This document shows, piece by piece, positions 23,085 through 30,493 of a DNA stretch of 30,493 nt (position 1 is its first letter; the number at the start of each line of letters is the position of its first letter). The stretch spans positions 1 through 30,493 of the forward strand of contig JANQJT010000148.1 in assembly GCA_028281485.1 (NCBI GenBank), given 5' to 3'. Source of the stretch: Phycisphaeraceae bacterium. Lineage in GTDB: Bacteria; Planctomycetota; Phycisphaerae; Phycisphaerales; Zrk34. Position numbers and translations under genes: made by a program. Below the pieces are notes generated by a model. That model made no database searches, was not told where the DNA came from, and worked only from the letters and a program-made list of their open reading frames with translations.

Positions 23085-23627
23085 TCAGCCGGTGGCGTGG
23101 GATTGGCGGGTGTCGACCTCGACGGCGTGGTCGAGTTGGGGGGCGCGGTGGCGTTTGTGCATGACGCGGTCGAGGAGCATGCGCGTGAGGGTGAGTTGGC
23201 TGATGGAGTCGTCGATGTGACGGATCAGCTCGCTGTAGGTCTGGTCGGTCATTTGCTTGCCGGCCTGGGCGGATTGGCGCTGGGCGACGATGAGGTCGGT
23301 GACCGATCGCATGGCCTGGATGGAGGTGTCGACGGCGTCGTTTTGATCGTGGTGCTTGCCGGCGTCGAGTTTTTGTGTGATCGACTGCTCCTGCTCGATC
23401 CAGTTGACCACGATGGGCAGGTCGGCGGTCAGCAGGGAGACGATGAAGCGTTTGGCGCGGGGGTCACGGATGTCGCGGATGAGGTTGCGCAGGTCGCTGG
23501 CGTGTGGCTCACTCTCGCCGCGCATCCATCGGTAGAGGGTGGAGGTGCCGCGTCCTGTGACCTGTTCGATCTCCTTGAGCGTGGTGAGCTTCTCATCAAG
23601 GAGCCGGCGGATGATTTGTCCGTGCAT
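23085..23627 (-). CDS. Helix-turn-helix protein of unknown role
   Basis: A 180-aa protein with an N-terminal HTH (about 5-45: LLDEKLTTLKEIEQVTGRGTSTLYRWMRGES), similar in shape to XRE/phage-CII-type domains. A long, mostly helical C-terminal part with many charged residues follows, including EQEQSITQKLDAGKHHDQND and helices around 115-160. No effector domain is recognised. It starts upstream of the Fur-family gene on the same strand, with 32 nt between its stop and the Fur start; the Fur promoter lies in that gap. A role as a local regulator is plausible but not shown. Confidence 0.7.
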   Translation of the reverse strand: MHGQIIRRLLDEKLTTLKEIEQVTGRGTSTLYRWMRGESEPHASDLRNLIRDIRDPRAKRFIVSLLTADLPIVVNWIEQEQSITQKLDAGKHHDQNDAVDTSIQAMRSVTDLIVAQRQSAQAGKQMTDQTYSELIRHIDDSISQLTLTRMLLDRVMHKRHRAPQLDHAVEVDTRQSHATG

Positions 23628-24032
23628 GTCGAACCCTCCCGCATTTGGGTTTTTCGATAGCTTGGATGGCGAGAGAGGGGAGCTAGCGGGTCACTTTTCA
23701 TACATGGTAGAAGTCTTTTTTGGTTTTGCCGCTCTTGAAGGTGATTTTTTCTGTATAAAGGAATACACCAATTTTGGGGATGCTTAAATGCATGTGAATG
23801 ATGCGTTATTGATGAGCCAAACCGCTCTAAGAGCCCATTAACACTGTTTTTTTCTGGATTGTGACAACGCGCTGGCCGACCGGTGTCCTGATCCCGACCA
23901 CCCTAGGATGCTGGTCGGCCGCCTTATTTGACGGGAATCGAGGGTGGGGAATTAGCTGAGGGGATCGGGGAATCTCGATATACGGGGCCTGTACAATGGG
24001 ACCAGCCCCTTACGCCTCCGGAGGAATAGGCG
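23628..24032. other. 405-nt gap with T tracts and a long hairpin
   Basis: No gene is seen. The left half (about 23690-23850) is AT-rich with several T runs, including seven T at about 23847-23853. A hairpin with 8-bp arms occupies 23874-23920. The right end carries a strong ribosome-binding site (GGAGGAATAGGCG) for the next gene. A TACAAT hexamer lies about 45 nt before that gene and may be its -10 box. Confidence 0.45.
23874..23920. repeat. Inverted repeat / long hairpin
   Basis: GGCCGACC (23874-23881) pairs perfectly with GGTCGGCC (23913-23920). An inner TCCT/AGGA pairing leaves a loop of about 17 nt. Only a weak T-rich tail follows (CTTATTT). It could be a terminator or part of a small RNA. 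Confidence 0.5.
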
Positions 24033-24248
24033 ATGAATCTGTTTATCCGCGTCTGCCTTGGGATTTGCCTCGTATCGCTCGCTGCGAGTTTTCTGTTTGG
24101 ATTGATGCTGATCTGGGTTGATCGCCCCGGAGACCTGGTCATGCGTCTTTTGGGCACCGGCATCGCCGTCTTTTTCACATCGTTGTTCGCCATGGTTGTA
24201 ACGCGCGAATACCTGAAGATGACGCAACGCAACGCACCCGAAGATTGA
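24033..24248 (+). CDS. Small two-helix membrane protein
   Basis: A 71-aa protein with two predicted membrane helices, about 5-29 (FIRVCLGICLVSLAASFLFG) and about 39-58 (LLGTGIAVFFTSLFAMVV). A short polar loop (WVDRPGDLVM) joins them and the C-terminal tail is basic. I do not recognise a family. Ribosome binding is well supported by CCGGAGGAATAGGCG before the ATG. The stop is 17 nt from the end of the convergent STAS gene. Confidence 0.7.
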   Translation: MNLFIRVCLGICLVSLAASFLFGLMLIWVDRPGDLVMRLLGTGIAVFFTSLFAMVVTREYLKMTQRNAPED

Positions 24249-24265
24249 TCGACCGGGCGACTGCT

Positions 24266-24616
24266 TTACGCGGGGGTATCGGATGAAAGAGCGGATTCGA
24301 CCGAATCGTGCAGGTCGAAGACCTGATCGAGGCGGGCGCGGGTGAATGCGTTTTTGACCTCATCGGTCAGTGCGGCGGCGGAGAGCTTGCCGCCTTGCCT
24401 TTTAAGGTCCTGCTGCATCGCGACCAGTGCACCCATGCCCAGCGAGGCGATGAACTCCAGCTCGGCCAGGTCGAGGACGACCTTTTGGGGCTGGGCGGCC
24501 TTGAGCTTGAGGAACTCCCCCATGAGGTCATCGATGTTGCCCAGGGAGGCGTTGCCTGTGAGCTTCATGATCACGGCGTCATCCTGCTGACGGATGTGGA
24601 CTTCGAGTGTCGACAT
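24266..24616 (-). CDS. STAS-domain protein (anti-anti-sigma factor type)
   Basis: A 116-aa single STAS domain, the fold of SpoIIAA/RsbV anti-sigma factor antagonists. The pattern is VHIRQQDDAVIMKLTGNASL, VVLDLAELEFIASLGMGALVAMQQDL, then a helix and the last strand. Ser58 in IASLGMG sits at the position of the regulatory phospho-Ser in SpoIIAA (DSSGLG-type motif). No anti-sigma kinase or sigma factor gene is nearby, so the partner must be elsewhere. GGGAGA lies 7 nt before ATG 24616, which I prefer over the ATG two codons upstream. A perfect 22-bp palindrome sits 38 bp further upstream, at the likely promoter. Confidence 0.88.
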   Translation of the reverse strand: MSTLEVHIRQQDDAVIMKLTGNASLGNIDDLMGEFLKLKAAQPQKVVLDLAELEFIASLGMGALVAMQQDLKRQGGKLSAAALTDEVKNAFTRARLDQVFDLHDSVESALSSDTPA

Positions 24617-24653
24617 GCGCATCTCCCGTGCTGCAGAGGCCTTAGTCTAACGC

Positions 24654-24675
24654 TTAATTGTTTTGAAACAATTAA
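24654..24675. promoter_or_regulatory. Perfect palindrome upstream of the STAS gene, possible operator
   Basis: TTAATTGTTT-TG-AAACAATTAA is a perfect inverted repeat in an otherwise GC-rich region. Read on the minus strand, TTGTTT followed after 16 nt by TAGACT could be a promoter for the STAS gene, so the palindrome would overlap the -35 region. It could also be a terminator for the upstream minus-strand PNPOx-family gene. Confidence 0.45.
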
Positions 24676-24710
24676 AAGGCGCTGCCCGGAGATGTCGCGA
24701 GGCGGGGGTT

Positions 24711-25112
24711 TTAATTGGGGTGGGTCGTGAGTTTATCGGCGCCGCGGTAGACCGTGTCGATGCTGAGCGCGACGGCGGCGTGCAGATCGTGCTTGTCGTT
24801 GAGCCAGTATCGCACCCGGTCGTAGTCCGCACCGGACGTGAGCGTGGTGAGTGTGCCTTTGACCTGGCAGGCGCGGGTGTCTTCGGTGATGAACAGCAGG
24901 GAACCGGTCGAGCCGGCGGCGATGTTGCGGCGTGTCTTGTCGAAGTGCACGTCGGCGATGAGGAAGCGGTCGCCCTCGAAGCGGACCTGTCCGACGTAAA
25001 CGGTGTTGGGTTGTCCGTCGGGATCGACGGTGGAGAGGATGGCGGGGCCGACGTGGTGGTTCCAGATGTCCAGTGCTTCGGGGGGCAAATGCGGCATGGT
25101 GCTGCGCTCCAT
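24711..25112 (-). CDS. Pyridoxamine 5'-phosphate oxidase-like FMN-binding protein
   Basis: A 133-aa split-barrel flavoprotein of the PNPOx-like superfamily. The fold is indicated by GPAILSTVDPDGQPNTVYVGQVRFEGDRFLIAD, then FDKTRRNIAAGSTGSLLFI (FMN phosphate-binding region) and a closing VKGTLTTLTSG strand. True PNPOx enzymes are about 200 aa with a longer C-terminus, so this is one of the small general members, some of which bind FMN, F420 or heme. The reaction is unknown. ATG 25112 is the outermost start; ATG 25097 (MPHLPPEA) has GGAG 9 nt upstream and may be the real one. Confidence 0.8.
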   Translation of the reverse strand: MERSTMPHLPPEALDIWNHHVGPAILSTVDPDGQPNTVYVGQVRFEGDRFLIADVHFDKTRRNIAAGSTGSLLFITEDTRACQVKGTLTTLTSGADYDRVRYWLNDKHDLHAAVALSIDTVYRGADKLTTHPN

Positions 25113-25169
25113 ACCGGGTGGGGGGAGCTTCAGTTTACACGCGCGGTTGGGTTGTGTCGCGTTGGGCGG

Positions 25170-26126
25170 TTAATTGCCGGGGCGTACGGTGACGGTGACC
25201 GAGGCGTTGGAGGTGTTGGCTTTGGATTGGTGGTCGGCCTGGCCGAACGAGAGCTTGGCGTGGGTCTTGTGCTTGTCGGTGATCAAGGCGCGTTGGGCGG
25301 GATCGTTGATTGTGACGCGGCCGTTGGATGTGCTCATGGACAGTGAGCCGGTGAAGGCGGAGCCGACGGTGAGATGGATCGATCCGTTGGAGGAAACGAG
25401 TTTGGCGGGGCCGGGGTTGGTGTCGTCGAGGTCGGCGTTGATCGATGCGTTGGAGGTGTTGAAGGAGACGGGGCCGGTGATGCCGGAGAGCTTGCCGGAG
25501 CCGTTGGAGGTGGAGGCGTTCAGTGAGCCATCGAGGTTGTTGGCGGTGATCGATGCGTTGGAGGTGTCGGCTTTGACGTTGCCTGTGTGATCGGTGATGT
25601 GAACCGAGCCGTTGGAGGTGTGCAGGTCGGCTTTGCCCTGGTGTGAGTTGATGTGGATCGAGCCGTTGGAGCTTTTGGCGACGGCCTTGCCGTCGAGTCC
25701 GACGAAGGTGATCGAACCGTTGGAGGTGTTGGCGTCGATGCCGTCGATGGAGGGGGTGCGTACGGTGACGTTCATGCCGTCGCTGCCGCGTGGGCCGCCG
25801 TCGAAGTCGGCGTGGATGCGCAGCGTGTTGTTGCCGTCGCGCTCGATGACGGCGCGGCTGGCGGCGAGCCGGTCGTCGGCTTCGGGTTGTGTGAGCCCCG
25901 AGCAGGTGAGCTTGACGGTGATGTCGACGTGCGGGAGCGCGGGGTCGAGTTGGACGTTGATCGAGCCGTTGCGGGTCTGGATGTGGACGGGGTGGTCTAT
26001 GACGTGCGAGGCGGTGTGGCTGTCGGTGCGAGAGGCGCGGAACTGATTGGTCATGCCGTCGCAGGCGGCCAGCGCGGCCAGTGCGGTCAGGAGTGTGATG
26101 ATCGTGGCGAGCTTGAAAGTGTGCAT
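25170..26126 (-). CDS. Repeat-built lipoprotein (DUF4097/adhesin-like beta-helix)
   Basis: A 318-aa exported protein with a lipoprotein signal (TLLTALAALAAC, Cys22). From about residue 52 on, ten copies of an [ST]-[SR]-N-[GA]-[SR] turn occur, mostly spaced by about 18-24 residues: RNGSINV, SNGSITF, SNGSIHI, SNGSVHI, SNASITA, SNGSGKL, SNASINA, SNGSIHL, SNGRVTI and SNASVTV. This is the layout of DUF4097-type putative adhesins, which form a right-handed beta-helix or solenoid. The start at ATG 26126 is supported by the signal peptide and by AAGGGG about 9 nt upstream; upstream in-frame residues lack features. It is probably surface-attached; the binding partner is unknown. Confidence 0.85.
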   Translation of the reverse strand: MHTFKLATIITLLTALAALAACDGMTNQFRASRTDSHTASHVIDHPVHIQTRNGSINVQLDPALPHVDITVKLTCSGLTQPEADDRLAASRAVIERDGNNTLRIHADFDGGPRGSDGMNVTVRTPSIDGIDANTSNGSITFVGLDGKAVAKSSNGSIHINSHQGKADLHTSNGSVHITDHTGNVKADTSNASITANNLDGSLNASTSNGSGKLSGITGPVSFNTSNASINADLDDTNPGPAKLVSSNGSIHLTVGSAFTGSLSMSTSNGRVTINDPAQRALITDKHKTHAKLSFGQADHQSKANTSNASVTVTVRPGN

Positions 26127-26213
26127 AGCGTGTTCCCCTTGGGACTCGGGATTCCGGGCGGCCTGCGTCGAACTGTAAGCGATAGACGGCGGCGGTGGGT
26201 ACACGTTTCGGGC

Positions 26214-27269
26214 TTAGAGGGAAAGATTGCGCGGGAAGAAGTCGTAGCTCATGGCCTGCTTGGCCTGGTAGAGCGTGGCCTCGGCGATTTTGTTGGCTTT
26301 GGCGGTGCCGGTTTTGAGCACGTCCATCGCGTCGTCATCGGTGATGGTGGCGCGGCGGTCGCGGATGGGATCGAGGAAGCGGTTGATGGCTTGGCCGACC
26401 TCTTTTTTCAGATCGCCGTCGCCGATCTTCGACCGGGCGTAGTCTTCCTGGATCTGGGCGGCGCGGTCGGGGTCGTCGTGGAAGATGTGCAGGTATTCCA
26501 GGACGGTGTTGCCTTCGAGGGGTGCGGGGTCATCGATAGAGCCGCGGCCGGTGAAGATCTTGTTGCACTTCTTCTGGACCTGCTTGGCGGTGTCGGACAG
26601 GAGGATGGCGTTGCCGAGGGACTTGGACATCTTGTTGGTGCCGTCGGTGCCGGTGAGCCTGGCGATGCGGCCGATCTTGGCTTCGGGGACGGGGAAGACG
26701 CCGCCTTTAGCAACGTGGTCTTCGTCGGCCACGCCGCCCTTGACGCCGCAGTAGGTCTGGTTGAATCGGCGTGCGATCTCGCGGGTCATCTCGATGTGGG
26801 GGACCTGGTCTTCGCCGACGGGCACGCAGGCGGGTTTGAAGGCGAGGATGTCGGCGATCTGTCCGACGGCGTACATGAGGAAGCCGAAGGAGTACTGGTC
26901 GGTCAGTCTCTTGACGCGGATCTCTTCCTTGATGGTGGGGTTCTTCATGAGTCGGCCGTAGCCGAGGAGCATGGCGAAGTACCAGGTGAGTTCGGCGATG
27001 GCGGGGACCTCGGATTGGAGGAAGAAGGTGGATTTGGCCGGGTCCATGCCGACGCTGAGCCAGTCCTTGGTGATCTCGAGGGTGTCGGTACGGACCTCTT
27101 CGGTCTTGTCCGAGCGGGTGGTGAGCGCGTGGACGTTGGCGATGATGAAGTAGCAGTCGTATTCGTCCTGGAGGTGTACGCGGTTTTCGAGCGAGCCAAC
27201 GTAGTGGCCCAGGTGCAGGACGCCGGTGGGTGTGTCGCCGGTGAGTATGCGGGGTTTTTCAGTGCTCAT
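26214..27269 (-). CDS. trpS: Tryptophanyl-tRNA synthetase
   Basis: Class I aminoacyl-tRNA synthetase, 351 aa, charging tRNA-Trp. The HIGH-type motif is TGVLHLGHYVG (His19, His22) and the KMSKS motif is NKMSKSLGN (213-217). GEDQVPHIEMTREIARRFN is the typical TrpRS segment that contacts Trp/ATP, and the C-terminal helical part contacts the anticodon. Length is standard (325-360 aa). On the minus strand TACAAT lies 10 nt before the ATG, so the leader would be only a few nt. Confidence 0.97.
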   Translation of the reverse strand: MSTEKPRILTGDTPTGVLHLGHYVGSLENRVHLQDEYDCYFIIANVHALTTRSDKTEEVRTDTLEITKDWLSVGMDPAKSTFFLQSEVPAIAELTWYFAMLLGYGRLMKNPTIKEEIRVKRLTDQYSFGFLMYAVGQIADILAFKPACVPVGEDQVPHIEMTREIARRFNQTYCGVKGGVADEDHVAKGGVFPVPEAKIGRIARLTGTDGTNKMSKSLGNAILLSDTAKQVQKKCNKIFTGRGSIDDPAPLEGNTVLEYLHIFHDDPDRAAQIQEDYARSKIGDGDLKKEVGQAINRFLDPIRDRRATITDDDAMDVLKTGTAKANKIAEATLYQAKQAMSYDFFPRNLSL

Positions 27270-27312
27270 GATGGGGCAGATTGTAGGTGACGTGTGGCGT
27301 GGGACAAGGCGG

Positions 27313-28563
27313 TCAGGTGTTCCGGGACTTGGCGAGGGCTCGGCCGGCGACGTGGCCGGTGGCCCAGGCCCACTGGAAGTTGAAACCGCCGATGCGGCCG
27401 TCGACGTCGAGCAGTTCGCCGACGAGGTAGAGGTTGGGGACGCGTTTGGATTGCATGGTTCGGTAGTCGACTTCGGCCATGGGGACGCCGCCGGCGGTGA
27501 CTTCGGCGTAGTTCCAGCCGCGGTCGCGCGCTACGGGCAGGGGCAGGTCGGTCAGGCCGTGTGCGAGGGCGCGGCGGTGGTCTTTCTTCAGTTCACCCAT
27601 CGGGGTGGCGGGATCGATGTCGAGCTGATCGCAGAGGGCGTTGGTGACGCGCTGCGGCCAGCGCTGCGCGAGAAGTTTGCCGAGGGTGAGGTGATGTTGC
27701 CCTTTCGTTGACGCGGTGAGCCAGTAGTCGGCGGTCTGGAAGTCGCCATCGGTCAGCAGGGCGAGGTGGAGGGCGGGGGATTGGTTGTGGTGGTGGGCCC
27801 AGAGCCAGTGTCGTGAGGCGTCCATGGCGAGCGGGCCGGAGATGCCGAAGTGGGTCCAGAGGAGTGAGCCGGTGCGACGGTCGATGCGTTTGCCGTCGGC
27901 GAGGGTGGTAAGGGTGGCGTTGTGGCTGATGCCGGAGAGATGAGTGTGCATGAAGGGCTTGTTGAGAACGAGGGGGACGAGTGCGGGGACGGTGGGGGTA
28001 AGGGTGTGTCCGAGATTCTGGACGACGGGGTACATAGCGCCGTCGGAGCCTGTTTTGGGCAGGGATTTGCCGCCCGTGGCGAGGGCGAGGCGATCGCAGG
28101 TGATTTGGCCGTGGGTATGGGAGAGGGTGAATCCGGTTGAGGCGGGGGTGATGTCGGTGATGCGGCGGTTGAAGTGGGTTTGAATCGTCAGGGCCTGGCA
28201 GCGGTCGAGCAGGGCGGCGAGGACGGTGCGGGCGGTGTCGGTGGTGGGGAAGAGCTTGCCGGTGTCTTCCTGTTTGAGTGTGACGCCGAGCGAGGCGAAC
28301 CACTCGATGGTTTGTTGTTCGGTGAAGGCGCGGAGGATGTTTCGGACGACGTTGCGTGGGCCGTTGTAGTCTTCGGGTGTGACGCGGTGGTGGGTGACGT
28401 TGCAGCGTGACCCGCCGGAGACGAGGATTTTCGCGCCGGGTTTTGCGGCGGAGTCGATGAGGGCGATGCGTGCGGGGTTCGGCAGGTTTTGCGCCGCGAA
28501 GATGGCGGTGGCGAGGCCGGCTGCACCGGAGCCGACGATGGCGATGTCGTAGTGTTGTGTCAC
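27313..28563 (-). CDS. HI0933/YhiN-family FAD-dependent oxidoreductase
   Basis: A 416-aa flavoprotein of the HI0933-like (YhiN, BaiN-related) family. The N-terminal FAD-binding motif is IAIVGSGAAGLA. Family signatures are GAKILVSGGSRCNVTH, LATGGKSLPKTGSDG, THFGISGPLAMDASR and the C-terminal TAGGVPMAEVDYRTMQSKR with YLVGELLDVDGRIGGFNFQWAW. Substrates of most members are unknown; BaiN reduces bile-acid intermediates. GTG 28563 was chosen because it overlaps the stop of the nitroreductase gene (GTGA), which suggests translational coupling, and because the residues between 28608 and it look like shadow sequence. Both enzymes of the pair are flavin-dependent. Confidence 0.9.
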   Translation of the reverse strand: MTQHYDIAIVGSGAAGLATAIFAAQNLPNPARIALIDSAAKPGAKILVSGGSRCNVTHHRVTPEDYNGPRNVVRNILRAFTEQQTIEWFASLGVTLKQEDTGKLFPTTDTARTVLAALLDRCQALTIQTHFNRRITDITPASTGFTLSHTHGQITCDRLALATGGKSLPKTGSDGAMYPVVQNLGHTLTPTVPALVPLVLNKPFMHTHLSGISHNATLTTLADGKRIDRRTGSLLWTHFGISGPLAMDASRHWLWAHHHNQSPALHLALLTDGDFQTADYWLTASTKGQHHLTLGKLLAQRWPQRVTNALCDQLDIDPATPMGELKKDHRRALAHGLTDLPLPVARDRGWNYAEVTAGGVPMAEVDYRTMQSKRVPNLYLVGELLDVDGRIGGFNFQWAWATGHVAGRALAKSRNT

Positions 28564-29147
28564 GAGGTGATGGGGTGGGCTTGGCCGAATCTGTCGGCGA
28601 AGACCCACTCGCTTAAGGCGTTTCGGGAACGCGGCTTGTCATCGGGTTCGGTGTCGCCGGCGTAGCCGAGCGCGATGGCGGTGACGGGCTCGAAGCCGGC
28701 GGACACGGCGTAGGTTTGTCGGATGGTTTCGATCTCGATGCCCGCCATCTGATGGGCGTGTAGACCGAGTGCGGTGGCCTGAGCGCAAAAATTACCGATC
28801 GCCAGGCCGATGTCGTGGATCGCGACACGGTTGGGCTTGTCATTGCGGGTGAAGGTGTTGCGGGCGAGAGTGAAGATGAGCGCGCCGGCGTTTTGGGCCC
28901 ACGTCTGATTGGCTTGCATCAGGCAGGCAAGCGCAGCCGACCATGCATCGGTGTGATCACGCGTGACCAGGACGAAACGCCAGGGCTGTTCGTTGAAGCT
29001 GGAGGCGGCCCATCGCGCGGCTTCGAGACACCGCAACAGGTGATCGTGTTCGATCGGGCGGGGCTCGAAGTTGTAGGGGCTGTATCGCTGGGCGATGCAG
29101 TCGAGAATCGGGTAATCGGGTTGAGCGGTTTTGATGGGTGTAGGCAT
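28560..29147 (-). CDS. Nitroreductase-family flavoprotein
   Basis: A 195-aa FMN-dependent nitroreductase-family protein. The signature RYSPYNFEPRPIEHDHLLRCLEAARWAASSFNEQPWRFVLV (phosphate and flavin contacts) and AIHDIGLAIGNFCAQATALGLHAHQMAG are typical. The C-terminal region has AIALGYAGDTEPDD. ATG 29147 was chosen because upstream in-frame residues (poly-Pro) are not conserved. The stop overlaps the start of the HI0933-type gene, so the two are likely co-translated. The physiological substrate is unknown. Confidence 0.9.
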   Translation of the reverse strand: MPTPIKTAQPDYPILDCIAQRYSPYNFEPRPIEHDHLLRCLEAARWAASSFNEQPWRFVLVTRDHTDAWSAALACLMQANQTWAQNAGALIFTLARNTFTRNDKPNRVAIHDIGLAIGNFCAQATALGLHAHQMAGIEIETIRQTYAVSAGFEPVTAIALGYAGDTEPDDKPRSRNALSEWVFADRFGQAHPITS

Positions 29148-29357
29148 AGGGAACTTTTTAGACGGTGGTGGGGGCGGGGGCAAGTGGTTGATTGTGTGGC
29201 GATCGAAACGCACAGGTGGATGACGAAAAAGCGTTAAGGGGGTGAAATATCAAGGATTTATCGGCACGCGTCCGATAGGGAGGATAGCCGCCGTGATGTG
29301 TGTGTGCAGTCGCGGCGGGGTCGGGGCCAGGCGCCGAGGGATCGGCCCAAGGCTTAC

Positions 29358-30493
29358 ATGGAGGTGTTGCCGACCGTGCGAACGATAGCAGTCATCAATC
29401 AGAAGGGTGGTTGTGGAAAGACCACCACGGTCATCAATCTCGCGGCGTGCCTGGCGGAGCTCGGGCATCGGACATTGGTTGTCGATGTCGATCCGCAATC
29501 GCACTGCGCGGTGGGGCTGGGGGTGCCCGAGAATCAGATCGATGCGCAGATCGGCCACGCGATGATGAGCGGTGAGCCGGCCTCGATCGATTCGCCCCAG
29601 ATGATCTGGCAGATCGCGCGGAAGCTGGACCTGGCGCCGAGCACGGTGTCGCTGGCGAAGGTAGAGCGGCAGCTCTCGGATGCGCCGGACCGCGATGTGC
29701 GGCTGGCACGCGTGCTGCGTCGTTTCCGGGATCAGTACGATTTCTGTCTGATCGATTGTCCGCCGAACATCGGGTTGCTGACGTTTAACGCGCTGCGTTC
29801 GTCCGGCGAGGTGATCATCCCGGTGGAGACCGGGTACTTTGCGATGAAGGGGGCGCGTAAGCAGTCGGAGTTGATTCGGATCCTGGCCGATCGCTGCGGG
29901 CAGGCGGTGACGATGCGTGTGCTGCCGACGATGTTTGACGAGCAGGTGCGTCTGAGCCGGGACATCATGGGGGATTTGAAGAAATACTTCGGCGACCGTG
30001 TGATGCCGCTTTCGATCCGTTACGACGTGAAGCTGAAAGAGGCGGCGAGCTTCGGTCAGCCGATCGGCGAGTACGACGCGACAAGCAAGGGTTACCAGGA
30101 CTACGCGGCGTTGGCGCACCACCTGCTGGTTGACGTGCCGCCGGCGCCCAGTGCGACGGCGACGCGGAACGCGGCTGTGGCGTCGAGCGCGACCGGGGCG
30201 CGCGATGAGCCTGACGCGGATCGCGGGCGGATCATGGGTTCGGGCCGAGCGGCGGAGCTGGTGCGTCGAGCGCGGGCGCTGTCGGAGCGCACGCAGCGGA
30301 TGCAGGAGCGACTCGAGTCTGACCCGGACGTGAAGCGGGCGATGGGCAAGCAGGAACAGGCTGAGCGGCCTGTGACCGAGCCGCCCAAGCAGCAGCAGCT
30401 GGCTGAGAAGCTGGCGTTGCTTTACGGGGTGAAGGTGACGGGCGGTGGGACGTTGTTTGTTCAGCCGGGCCGACACGCGCGGCGGGTCTCTAT
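29358..30493 (+). CDS. parA: ParA-type ATPase with long C-terminal extension, 3' end cut off
   Basis: A Walker-type ATPase for chromosome or plasmid partitioning, open to the window edge (at least 378 aa). Deviant Walker A is INQKGGCGKTTT, then Walker A' VVDVDPQSHCAVGLG and Walker B LIDCPPNIGLLTFNAL. Typical ParA/Soj proteins end near 250-280 aa. Here, after DYAALAHHLL (about 260) comes an Ala/Arg/Glu-rich extension with a possible coiled coil (AAELVRRARALSERTQRMQERL) and a further domain that continues past the edge. ATG 29358 has a weak AAGG five nt upstream; GTG 29376 (VRTIAVIN) or GTG 29298 are alternatives. The parB gene with parS is at the other end of the window. Confidence 0.92.
   Translation, partial: MEVLPTVRTIAVINQKGGCGKTTTVINLAACLAELGHRTLVVDVDPQSHCAVGLGVPENQIDAQIGHAMMSGEPASIDSPQMIWQIARKLDLAPSTVSLAKVERQLSDAPDRDVRLARVLRRFRDQYDFCLIDCPPNIGLLTFNALRSSGEVIIPVETGYFAMKGARKQSELIRILADRCGQAVTMRVLPTMFDEQVRLSRDIMGDLKKYFGDRVMPLSIRYDVKLKEAASFGQPIGEYDATSKGYQDYAALAHHLLVDVPPAPSATATRNAAVASSATGARDEPDADRGRIMGSGRAAELVRRARALSERTQRMQERLESDPDVKRAMGKQEQAERPVTEPPKQQQLAEKLALLYGVKVTGGGTLFVQPGRHARRVS

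Noticed and set aside
25653..27290. 545-codon plus-strand ORF over the lipoprotein and trpS
   Set aside because: It spans two well-supported minus-strand genes and is Gly/Val/Asp-rich shadow sequence.

Overview
The window is about 30.5 kb of GC-rich bacterial chromosome with dense housekeeping genes on both strands. A Planctomycetes origin, probably class Phycisphaerae, is the best guess. The reasons are high GC, a secreted subtilase ending in a PEP-CTERM sorting tail, a mid-length PurL (about 1000 aa) with an extra N-terminal PurS-like region next to a separate PurQ, many small lipoproteins, and many promoters whose -10 box lies 6-7 nt before the start codon. No rRNA, tRNA, CRISPR array, phage or transposase gene was seen. 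The assignment rests on family knowledge, not a database search.

Left part (1-6.4 kb): a truncated glutamine-dependent NAD+ synthetase (minus strand), a PAP2 phosphatase, and an HMA-domain lipoprotein that overlaps it tail to tail. Then comes a compact transcription unit at about 2576-2940 with no recognised product. It has a sigma70-like promoter, a leader of about 200 nt, a 17-nt Shine-Dalgarno element matching almost the whole 16S 3' tail, a 10-codon ORF, a hairpin and an intrinsic terminator. It is followed by DUF2461, YjbQ-family, GyrI-like and pterin dehydratase genes, then parB with two parS sites upstream.

Middle part (6.4-15.4 kb): a soluble histidine kinase with no partner, a long structured leader and a PEP-CTERM subtilase, a CDP-alcohol phosphatidyltransferase, the trkA-trkH potassium uptake pair, a BtpA-family TIM barrel, and a coupled pair of an LEA14-like lipoprotein and a HAD hydrolase.

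Right part (15.4-30.5 kb): purL-purQ (FGAM synthase); an AT-rich HEPN-domain gene followed by a MITE-like inverted-repeat element, which looks acquired; an HD-GYP protein; a PDZ protein behind a cluster of GTGACC half-sites; a Fur-family regulator; an HTH protein; a small membrane protein; a STAS protein; an FMN-binding protein; a repeat-built lipoprotein; trpS; an HI0933-type flavoprotein coupled to a nitroreductase; and a truncated parA with a long C-terminal extension, 23 kb from parB.

The most interesting items are the small transcription unit at 2576-2940, the HEPN gene plus MITE, the GTGACC operator cluster, and the recurrent leaderless-type promoter layout.
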